Below are positions 5,423 to 11,900 of a stretch of 11,900 nt of DNA, piece after piece; the first letter of the stretch is position 1; every line of letters begins with the position of its first letter. This stretch comes from CAZUNB01 sp964622235 (GTDB taxonomy: Bacteria; Patescibacteriota; Saccharimonadia; Saccharimonadales; JAGPDM01), in NCBI GenBank assembly GCA_964622235.1, contig CAZUNB010000033.1, positions 1-11,900 on the forward strand, in the 5' to 3' direction. The position numbers and the translations under genes were made by a program. The notes beneath the pieces were generated by a model. The model saw nothing but the letters and a program-made list of their open reading frames with translations. It searched no databases and was not told where the DNA came from.

Positions 5423-5971
5423 ATGTACTCACGTGCCAATCAGCATTTGATTTGTGAACTGAGTGGAACAACACCAGGTAATGCTTTGGACGCTGGCTGC
5501 GGAAAAGGATCTGATGCTATTTGGCTAGCAAAACAAGGTTGGCAGGTTACAGCAGTTGATATTTCAGAGTCAGTTCTAAAAAAGGCTAAGAATTTAGCTA
5601 AAGCTGCGGGAGTATCTGTCAATTTTGAAAAAGTTGATTTGACTACTTGGTCGCCAACAAAGAATTATTATGATTTGGTATCATCGGCGTACGTCCATAC
5701 AACTGATGACAGGAGTTACATCAGTAAAATCAGCCGAGCGGTAAAACCTGGAGGAATTTTAATGATCATTGGGCATCAACCACCCGAACATGGCGAGAAA
5801 GATGCTTTTGCGCACGGTTCACACCTCACCGCAGAAGAAATCTCGTCTTTCCTCGACAGTAATGAATGGGAGATAGAAATCGCCGAACCACGTGAAATAG
5901 CTAAAGAATATTCCGAGCACTATTCGTTTTCGAATGACTCAATATTTAAAGTACACAGAAAATTATCTTAG
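5423..5971 (+). CDS. SAM-dependent class I methyltransferase (start uncertain)
   Basis: This is a small soluble methyltransferase with a Rossmann fold. From the ATG at 5423 it is 182 residues. Motif I LDAGCGKG (22-29) forms the SAM-binding loop, and AVDIS (44-48) supplies the acidic residue D46 that binds the ribose. VDLTTW and YYDLVSSAYVH match motifs II/III, and VKPGGILMIIGHQ is the post-motif strand. The closest family type is the general SAM-dependent methyltransferase with 'ALDVGCGEGADALWLA'. Substrate unknown. The ATG at 5423 has AGGA nine bases upstream, but family resemblance extends upstream to at least 5372, so the true protein is probably longer. A start or frame problem exists. 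It lies between the FAS1 terminator and the cyclase gene, which has its own promoter. Function beyond methyl transfer is not supported. Confidence 0.85.
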   Translation: MYSRANQHLICELSGTTPGNALDAGCGKGSDAIWLAKQGWQVTAVDISESVLKKAKNLAKAAGVSVNFEKVDLTTWSPTKNYYDLVSSAYVHTTDDRSYISKISRAVKPGGILMIIGHQPPEHGEKDAFAHGSHLTAEEISSFLDSNEWEIEIAEPREIAKEYSEHYSFSNDSIFKVHRKLS

Positions 5972-5997
5972 TTAATTTAAAAAATGACCTCATCATT

Positions 5998-6026
5998 TAC
6001 TGTAAAGTTGTACATTCTGATACTAT
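5998..6026 (+). promoter_or_regulatory. Extended -10 promoter giving a leaderless cyclase mRNA
   Basis: TGA-TACTAT (6018-6026) is a TGn-extended -10 hexamer. A weak -35 (TACTGT, 5998-6003) is 17 bp upstream, within a small TTTAC-TGTAAA dyad (5996-6006). Only six bases separate the -10 from the ATG at 6033, so transcription should start at or beside the A of the start codon. No Shine-Dalgarno is possible. Confidence 0.5.
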
Positions 6027-6032
6027 TGAAAC

Positions 6033-6641
6033 ATGATTATTGATCTTTCAGTCTCACTAAACGAAAAAACCCCGACATACCCTGGCGACCCTCCGTTTTT
6101 AGCAAATCAAACAGGAAACCAAGATTCGACTGGCTGTGTTGACCATGAATTTCGTATGGGCAATCATCTAGGTACTCACATAGATGCTCCAGCACATGTT
6201 ATAACTGGTGGTGCAGGAATAGACGATTTTGGTATTGAGAAATTTGCAGGGCGCGGTAGGATTATTGATGTTTCAGATAATAATTTTAGTCAAGAGAATT
6301 TTGCTGAGGTTTCGGCAGGAGAAATAATCATCCTACACACTGGCATGAGCGCTAAAGTTGATCAAGAATTATATTTTCATGAATATCCTGTTATGCCTAG
6401 CAATATTACTAAGTTGCTAGTAGACAAGAAAATAGCAATGGTAGCAGTAGATGCGTGTAGTGTTGATCCGTATGGTACTTTTATTAATCACGAGACGTTG
6501 CTTAGCGGTAATGTTTTAATTGCTGAAAACCTTTGCAACACGGAAAAATTATTGGGAAAAAACTTTAAAGTGTATGCTTTGCCACTCAAGCTTCGATTGG
6601 ATGGTAGCCCTGCTCGAATTGTTGCCGAGATTTCTAGCTAA
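6033..6641 (+). CDS. Cyclase / kynurenine formamidase-like metal hydrolase
   Basis: This soluble 202-residue enzyme belongs to the cyclase family (Pfam PF04199 type), which includes bacterial kynurenine formamidase KynB and isatin hydrolase. Members hydrolyse amide or ester-like bonds using Zn or Mn. The family metal motif is intact: NHLGTHIDAPAH (44-55), giving H45, H49 and D51, with H55 close by. Later come NHETLLSGN (H153, E154) and VLIAENLCN (E165), the usual C-terminal active-site residues. The N-terminal IIDLSVSLNEKTPTYPGDP is also typical. Length is normal for KynB-like proteins. No tryptophan-catabolism genes are nearby, so the substrate should not be assumed. The gene appears to be transcribed alone from a leaderless promoter. 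Confidence 0.9.
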   Translation: MIIDLSVSLNEKTPTYPGDPPFLANQTGNQDSTGCVDHEFRMGNHLGTHIDAPAHVITGGAGIDDFGIEKFAGRGRIIDVSDNNFSQENFAEVSAGEIIILHTGMSAKVDQELYFHEYPVMPSNITKLLVDKKIAMVAVDACSVDPYGTFINHETLLSGNVLIAENLCNTEKLLGKNFKVYALPLKLRLDGSPARIVAEISS

Positions 6642-6654
6642 GATTAAGATAGCC

Positions 6655-6687
6655 AATAATAGCAAGTTGTAATTTGATGCTATTGTT
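6655..6687 (+). terminator. Weak hairpin after the cyclase gene
   Basis: AATAATAGCA (6655-6664) pairs with TGCTATTGTT (6678-6687) in a 10-bp AT-rich stem with one G-U pair and a 13-base loop, 13 bases after the stop. A T-run (6704-6711) follows but is some 17 bases away. The hairpin sits between convergent genes. The rest of the gap to 6870 shows nothing clear. Confidence 0.25.
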
Positions 6688-6870
6688 ATTACGAGTTAAG
6701 CTTATTTTTTTATATATAATGCGCTTGGCATATGACCGTTGCAAACTACCATTAGATTGCCAGCAAACTGCTATAAATTTGAAAATGATATTTTTATATC
6801 TAGTGAAAATCTTTCTTATGTGGCTATTTTAGACCTGTTTTTACATCACTATTCTTAGATTTATAAAAAA

Positions 6871-8097
6871 TTATCTTCTTAACGCATCAATAGGATTAAT
6901 TTTTTCTGCCCTTTTTGAAGGTATGTAAACTACGATTAATCCTACAAGCACCATCGCAGCAATAAGAGAAAAAATGAGCCATGCTGGTGTAGCAAATACG
7001 GAAAATGTATCATTAACACCTCTATTTTGTGCAAAATTGTTGAGAATTACATTGGTTACTTTAGCAACTATTACAGCTAAAGTAATACCCGCAACTGAAC
7101 CGATAATAGATAACATGGTCGCTTCATAAATGAAGAGTTTACGCATATCTTTGTTTCTTGCACCTAGTGCCATCATCAATCCAATTTCTTTAGATCGTTC
7201 CAGTAAAGTAATAGTAAGTGTGTTAAACATACCCAAAACAGCTACAACCATACCTATAGAACCGAAGCCGGCGAGTATAATATTAAAATATCTAAAGATT
7301 TGATTTATTTCATTTACCGTGTCTAATGGAGATTTTGTCTCAAAGCCTAAACTTTCTATTTGACCGCGTAGGTTTGTGGTTGATTCAATATTATTTGGCA
7401 CGAGTTTTAATTGTGAGTACTGTCTTACGCCAGCATTAGAAAATATATAATCCGGTATGAATACTTCACTGCCAGTTCCAGAATCAATTACTCCTGCGAT
7501 CTTAAATGTCTCAGAAATTTTATTTTTGTTGGCGCTACTGCCAGAGTTATCTTTTAAGGGGATATTAAGACTTAGCTCGGATCCTATAACTTTATTCGCT
7601 GAATCAATTCCGATAGCCTCTAGCGTAGCTTTATTGATGATTGCAGATTTAGTGTCCTTAGGTCTCATTAACCCTCCGCCAATTATTGAAAAATCAGACA
7701 TCTCTTGATAGTTTTGGTCGATACCATAGGTGATTGCATCTATTTCACTTCCATTAATGCTAAGACTACTTGCATAAGAATAAGATTTTCCTAGCTTATC
7801 TACATTTGGTAAATTCTGAATCTTTTTTGAGTTTTCACTATCTAGTTTAATTATTTTAGAGTTAGGGCTCGTAATGTCGATTGATTTTACTGTATTTCCA
7901 CCAATTACTTCGTTTGTTACTAGCTGTTGTAGTCCGAGACCTAACGAAACCAAAAAGAATATAGCGCCAACTCCTATCACTATTCCAATTATTGTTAAGA
8001 ATGATCGTAATTTTTTCTCTAGAAGATTACGCCAAGACATGAATATAATTACATTCTCTGGTATAGAGGGATATTTATTTTTATTCTTTTTTTGCAT
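6871..8097 (-). CDS. MacB-type ABC transporter permease
   Basis: This 408-residue protein has the MacB/LolC/FtsX topology: TM1 at about 33-56, a large extracytoplasmic domain (about 57-270), TM2 at about 272-297, TM3 at about 328-350 and TM4 at about 373-392. The N-terminal SWRNLLEKKLRSFLTIIGIVIGVGA is the MacB_PCD signature. ERSKEIGLMMALGA (from about 299), after TM2, is the FtsX coupling-helix motif. PSKRAEKINPIDALRR at the C-terminus matches the family ending. Such permeases are mechanotransmitters: ATP hydrolysis inside drives movement of the outer domain rather than classic transmembrane passage. The start overlaps the ATPase gene by 17 bp, indicating coupled translation. Met20 is an alternative start. 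No MacA or TolC-like gene is present. The upstream operon gene is a giant FN3 protein, so the transporter may extract, release or act on surface proteins. Confidence 0.93.
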   Translation of the reverse strand: MQKKNKNKYPSIPENVIIFMSWRNLLEKKLRSFLTIIGIVIGVGAIFFLVSLGLGLQQLVTNEVIGGNTVKSIDITSPNSKIIKLDSENSKKIQNLPNVDKLGKSYSYASSLSINGSEIDAITYGIDQNYQEMSDFSIIGGGLMRPKDTKSAIINKATLEAIGIDSANKVIGSELSLNIPLKDNSGSSANKNKISETFKIAGVIDSGTGSEVFIPDYIFSNAGVRQYSQLKLVPNNIESTTNLRGQIESLGFETKSPLDTVNEINQIFRYFNIILAGFGSIGMVVAVLGMFNTLTITLLERSKEIGLMMALGARNKDMRKLFIYEATMLSIIGSVAGITLAVIVAKVTNVILNNFAQNRGVNDTFSVFATPAWLIFSLIAAMVLVGLIVVYIPSKRAEKINPIDALRR

Positions 8098-8878
8098 TTT
8101 TTTTCATCTTTGATAAATTATCTATTCTTTGCATCATATCGCTCAATAATACATTTACGGTCGTTTCTAGGTCTTTGCTGTGAATATCTTCTACATAGCC
8201 ATCCTGTATTTTTAGTAGTTGGTCTGCAAGTGGAACGTATTCGAGGTTGTGAGTAACTAGAATTATAGTCCTTCTAAACTCTGTTTGAGCATTAACGAGT
8301 AAATTCATTATCATGTTTGCATTTTCACTATCTAGGTTACCTGTTGGCTCGTCCGCGATAATGAATAACGGATCATTAGCTAAGGCTCTAGCCGCGGCTA
8401 TACGCTGTTGCTCACCACCTGAAAGTAGTCTAGGATTCAAATTTGCATACCTTCCCATTTTAACTCGATCTAAAGCAATCTCAGCTAATTTTCTCGCATT
8501 TAGCTTTGAATAGCCTAAAAAGTAAAGTGGTATAGAAATATTTTCGATAACATTTAAACTTTGAATCCAATGATTTGTTTGATGGATAAAACCAATTTTT
8601 TTTGCCCTGAAATGAGCTAGCTCATCAGCGTTTTGTTCGTAAAGTGGTTTACCCATGACGGTGACTTTCCCATTAGTTGGTTTCTGCAAGCCAGCTAATA
8701 CATTCAATAATGTTGATTTTCCACTTCCTGATGGTCCAAATATTGTCGTAAATGAGTTAGCTTTAATCGAAAAATTTGCACTATTTAATACATTAATAAA
8801 ATTATCACCAACTTTAAACTTTTGCTCCACGTTTTCCAGAGTTATTATGTCGGTTTGATCGGTTGCACTGCCGCTCAT
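8081..8878 (-). CDS. MacB/LolD-type ABC transporter ATP-binding protein
   Basis: This 265-residue cytoplasmic ATPase powers the permease encoded next. All motifs are intact: Walker A GPSGSGKST (48-56), Q-loop Q100 (IHQTNHW), ABC signature LSGGEQQR (152-159), Walker B LFIIADE with catalytic E177, D-loop GNLD (180-183) and switch H210 (VTHN). The sequence is of the MacB/LolD/FtsE class. The C-terminus runs about 30 residues past the usual end, with a lysine-rich, helix-prone tail (DMMQRIDNLSKMKKNAKKE). The ATG at 8878 directly follows the TAG of the FN3 gene with no spacer and no Shine-Dalgarno. Expression therefore probably relies on ribosomes terminating on the upstream gene. Confidence 0.95.
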   Translation of the reverse strand: MSGSATDQTDIITLENVEQKFKVGDNFINVLNSANFSIKANSFTTIFGPSGSGKSTLLNVLAGLQKPTNGKVTVMGKPLYEQNADELAHFRAKKIGFIHQTNHWIQSLNVIENISIPLYFLGYSKLNARKLAEIALDRVKMGRYANLNPRLLSGGEQQRIAAARALANDPLFIIADEPTGNLDSENANMIMNLLVNAQTEFRRTIILVTHNLEYVPLADQLLKIQDGYVEDIHSKDLETTVNVLLSDMMQRIDNLSKMKKNAKKE

Positions 8879-11800
8879 CTAGAAACCGAAAACTTTCTTT
8901 AAGGTATTTAAGACAATCGATATAATATCATCCGACGCTCGGCCAATTATGGCTGACTGTGGCTCACCAGTGCCATTATTTTTAGCGTTATCATTAGAGA
9001 TAGGAACGACACTATAGACTTTAGAGGTAGGTAAATCAGATACTATGACGATGTGCTCTGTCGAAAGAGATGCATCTTCTGAGGTCTTACTATTGAATTC
9101 AGACAAGTTAGACCCTTCACCATAGGCAACTTGACCAGTTGCTGGCTCATCGGTCTTCCATGATAGAACTATTTGCCCTCGAGCCTCTGATCCACTCCCT
9201 CGAATAGTAGTTTCTACTGTTACATCTGATATTTTCGGTGGTCTCGTGTCGAGAGCTGTTCTTAGTACCTGGCTATCAGAAGTTGCTAAGTTACCGTCTT
9301 TATCCCTTGATTCAGCTTTAAAACTATATTCAGTATCATCGAGTAGGTCGCGAACAATAATCTCATGTTCAGTAACTAAGTTTGAGTCACTGATTTCTTT
9401 ACTTGCTATGTCTTTAGCCGAGAAACGGATTAGAGAAGAAGTAGCTACGTTAGTCGTCCAAGTAATCCTCTGCGTACTTGTTGCTTCGCCTTCCACTGGT
9501 TGAAAACGAAGGTTTTCAATTTTAGGTCGTGCTGGAGTACTAAAGCTCAGAACAGTACTTCCTGCATACTCATTGCCGTCAGCATCAAAAGTATTTAATC
9601 GATAAAGATATTTTGCACCATCATTTAATCCCTCTAACTCCACATCATATGTAGACTTATCAAGTGAGGTGGCAATCTCTTTGACTGCACCAAAACTATC
9701 ACTCAATCCATACTGTATAACGACTCGTGTAGCACCAATTGATGTGAATCGTATTTGTGCTGCAGACAAAGTAACTCGAATAGCCTCTACTTCTTGCGTA
9801 GATGGTGCTGGATTAGTTTTAAATGTGAACTCACTAGAATTACCCGTGTTACCATCCTCGTCTGTCCAGCTTGCCTTAGCAAAGTATGTTGTTCCTGGTG
9901 TCAGGTTGTTTAAATCTACTTTATGATCCGTTGTTTGATCATTACTGGCAATTTGAAAAGGTTGGTAGCTCTCTTTAGAAGTACCTATTGAGATTTTACT
10001 ATCACTTTTTCTATTCGTAGACCATCTTACGACGGCGCGCTTCGTACTAATCGCAGACACACTTGGTTGTGCTGTGATAGTAGCAGGGCTGGTGAACTTG
10101 CCAGTTGGGTAGTCTTTTACAGTTGAGCTGTTTGCACCGCAATTGTTGGCACTATCGCAAGCTTTCACACGGTAGTGATAATCTTTTTGGTTCAAGTTTC
10201 CGTCTACATAGCTGGTTCCAGAAGTGGAGGCAATCTTAGTAAAGTTTTGGTTATCTGTTGAACGATATATCGCATATTTATCCACACCAGCACCAATCTG
10301 AGAGGGTGGGTTCCATGATAACGCTAAACGCCAAGTAGATGTTGTTTTTGTGGAAACGTCAGCAATGTCTAGGTCCAATGGAACGCCAGGCGCGGAAGTG
10401 TTAGCTGTAAATGTCGTGCTTGCTGCCGTTGCAAAGTTAAGGTTATTCGCTTCATCACGTGCTACTACATAAAATGTGTTGTCTCCAGGCTGATTTGCGT
10501 ATGGGCCAACCGGAATAGATGTGATTCCTGGTTCAGTATATGTGCAGGTGTTTTCTGTAGGCAATGTGTTAATCGTGTAGCAGTACGTTAGATTATTTGC
10601 TGATCCTTGAAATGTTGCTGGCTTTTCCCAACTAAATTGAAACGCATTACTGGTGCTGCTGGAGGGGCTTGATGAAACATTTTGAGGACTACTTGGAGAA
10701 GAAGTATTTAGTTTGAGTACAGTTGTCGTATAAGTGGGACTGACATTACCTGCGGAATCCCAAGATCTGAAATAAATCGTATTATTACCTTCAGTAATAT
10801 TGTCGAAGTCGGTAGGGTCGACAGTTGAGTATGTTCCGTCATCGATAAGCAGGTCTGAAGTATCCTGAGAGCCAGAATGATTGTCTCCGTACCATGTGCT
10901 ATTTCCAATCTTATATTGCATGCCCGCATAACCTGAATTTGCATCGTTGCCGGCGTCAACTCCATTTGTTGGCCAGGTTAAGTTTACTGCTTTGCTAGCG
11001 ACAAACTGGGATGGAGCAGAAACATATGCAGGATTACTTGGAGGGGTGTTGTCAAATCGAAACGAGAAACTAGCAGGTGCTCCCGAAAAAATATTGTTAG
11101 AGTAATCTAGCGCTTGAATAATTAAGCTATATGGAGTGTTGGATGAAGTCAGAGCGCTTCCAATATAACTGGATAAGCTCAGATCTAGCGAATTAGCACT
11201 TACGGCAAATGGGCAGGTACCTGAAGTGTCTAGCGAGCCAGTTCCTAAAATTCCTTTAGTTGTCTTTGGGTCGGCGGTACTATCTTTACCTAGATATAGA
11301 CAATAGCCCTTTATCCCAGTTGCACCAGGGTCGGAATCATCAACCGCAGCATCCCAGTCAAAATATGGTTTATTGGCGTTAGTCCAATCATCTTCGTTGA
11401 TACCTTGCCCGCCACTTTCGGTATGCATGATTATGTTAGAAGCGTTTTGAGCGGGCGGTGTTACGTCTGGATTAATGACTAGAGTAACATTTGATAATGT
11501 AACTTCCTGAGAACCGTTACTAGATAAAAAAGCTCGCCACTTGAATTCTCTAGTGCCAATATCAAAGTCGTTTATATTGGCACTAACCTCAGATGCGGTG
11601 TTGTGCTCTCCTGGTTCTGCTTCTACCCAAGATGAGCCATTCCAATAATTCCAGTTTGCACCATTATTATTTGAGATTTGATAGTAAATCTCACCGCCAT
11701 TTTTAGTCGCTGTTTCGCTGAAAGAGCTCCAGCTAGCTACGGAGGGTGGATTATATGCGTCTTTTGTTTCTATAGTTGGAAGGTCTTTTGCGTATCGCTT

Positions 11801-11900
11801 ACCTATGAATGAAGTACCACCGGTTGTACCGGCTATCAATTTTGTTTTGTCAATAACTTTTACAGAAGTGAACTGGTCATTTGCTAGCTCAGGCTTAGTA
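8879..11900 (-). CDS. Giant multi-FN3/Ig-like surface protein (5' end beyond window)
   Basis: The frame is open from the right edge to TAG at 8879, at least 1,006 codons. A TTG near 11839 is internal, because coding continues upstream of it (KPELANDQFTSVKVIDKTKL). The first part (about 11900-11460) looks like a carbohydrate-binding or adhesin module (EIYYQISNNNGANWNYWNG, then EFKWRAFLSS). About eight Ig/FN3-sized modules of 90-140 residues follow, starting near 11455, 11050, 10705, 10400, 10098, 9812, 9537 and 9248. Many are announced by TPP- or P-rich linkers, and the later ones carry WSTN, WTTN or WKTDEPAT strands typical of FN3. Several modules hold cysteine pairs, suggesting disulfides and an extracytoplasmic location. 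The protein ends in a short hydrophobic/amphipathic helix (DDIISIVLNTLKKVFGF) rather than a clear anchor. The signal peptide must be upstream. It heads a coupled operon with a MacB-type transporter. Ligand unknown. Confidence 0.88.
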   Translation of the reverse strand, partial: TKPELANDQFTSVKVIDKTKLIAGTTGGTSFIGKRYAKDLPTIETKDAYNPPSVASWSSFSETATKNGGEIYYQISNNNGANWNYWNGSSWVEAEPGEHNTASEVSANINDFDIGTREFKWRAFLSSNGSQEVTLSNVTLVINPDVTPPAQNASNIIMHTESGGQGINEDDWTNANKPYFDWDAAVDDSDPGATGIKGYCLYLGKDSTADPKTTKGILGTGSLDTSGTCPFAVSANSLDLSLSSYIGSALTSSNTPYSLIIQALDYSNNIFSGAPASFSFRFDNTPPSNPAYVSAPSQFVASKAVNLTWPTNGVDAGNDANSGYAGMQYKIGNSTWYGDNHSGSQDTSDLLIDDGTYSTVDPTDFDNITEGNNTIYFRSWDSAGNVSPTYTTTVLKLNTSSPSSPQNVSSSPSSSTSNAFQFSWEKPATFQGSANNLTYCYTINTLPTENTCTYTEPGITSIPVGPYANQPGDNTFYVVARDEANNLNFATAASTTFTANTSAPGVPLDLDIADVSTKTTSTWRLALSWNPPSQIGAGVDKYAIYRSTDNQNFTKIASTSGTSYVDGNLNQKDYHYRVKACDSANNCGANSSTVKDYPTGKFTSPATITAQPSVSAISTKRAVVRWSTNRKSDSKISIGTSKESYQPFQIASNDQTTDHKVDLNNLTPGTTYFAKASWTDEDGNTGNSSEFTFKTNPAPSTQEVEAIRVTLSAAQIRFTSIGATRVVIQYGLSDSFGAVKEIATSLDKSTYDVELEGLNDGAKYLYRLNTFDADGNEYAGSTVLSFSTPARPKIENLRFQPVEGEATSTQRITWTTNVATSSLIRFSAKDIASKEISDSNLVTEHEIIVRDLLDDTEYSFKAESRDKDGNLATSDSQVLRTALDTRPPKISDVTVETTIRGSGSEARGQIVLSWKTDEPATGQVAYGEGSNLSEFNSKTSEDASLSTEHIVIVSDLPTSKVYSVVPISNDNAKNNGTGEPQSAIIGRASDDIISIVLNTLKKVFGF

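Noticed and set aside
6642..6870. Small RNA or riboswitch between the convergent genes
   Set aside because: Only a weak AT-rich hairpin is visible. No conserved riboswitch-like core or promoter could be recognised.
11837..11839. TTG as the start of the FN3 protein
   Set aside because: The same frame stays open to the window edge with protein-like sequence, no ribosome site precedes the TTG, and a signal peptide is missing. The true start lies beyond the window.
1..11900. CRISPR array, tRNA/rRNA gene, insertion sequence or integration site
   Set aside because: I found no spaced repeat array, cloverleaf, transposase or terminal inverted repeats. The 11-bp repeats at 4447-4490 are too short and regular for CRISPR and fit a regulator box.

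Overview
The window is an AT-rich bacterial segment with about ten genes. It most resembles a small-genome, single-membrane lineage, and Candidatus Saccharibacteria / Patescibacteria is my best guess. The guess rests on dense packing, large surface proteins built from fibronectin-like and propeller modules, and the absence of outer-membrane partners for a MacB-type transporter. It is an inference, not a marker-gene result. TGA is used as a stop (the regulator of the two-component pair ends in TGA), so the UGA-recoded candidate phyla are unlikely. Two runs of exactly ten Ns interrupt two genes without breaking their frames.

Layout. Positions 1-280 are regulatory: two dyads, a possible leftward promoter for a gene off the left edge, and a promoter with a composite palindrome directly in front of an HxlR-type regulator (281-631). 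A gene-poor stretch (632-965) separates it from a convergent gene for a membrane-anchored PD40/TolB-like propeller protein (966-2411, minus). A 330-base divergent spacer leads to an OmpR-family response regulator and sensor kinase (2742-4441, ATGA overlap). Next comes a membrane-anchored fasciclin (FAS1) protein (4543-5151). Its promoter carries a four-unit, 11-bp-period direct repeat of the kind OmpR/PhoB-family regulators bind, so FAS1 is the natural candidate target of the pair. A strong hairpin follows. Then come a SAM-dependent methyltransferase whose N-terminal coding sequence has no ordinary start codon in frame, and a metal-dependent cyclase/kynurenine-formamidase-like hydrolase (6033-6641) that appears to be transcribed as a leaderless mRNA.

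The right-hand half (6871-11900) is one leftward operon. A very large secreted protein of about eight Ig/FN3-like modules, running off the right edge, is followed with zero spacing (TAG directly before ATG) by a MacB/LolD-type ABC ATPase. A MacB-type permease overlaps the ATPase by 17 bp. The tight coupling suggests that the surface protein and the transporter act together. This operon and the two-component/FAS1 circuit are the most interesting parts of the window.
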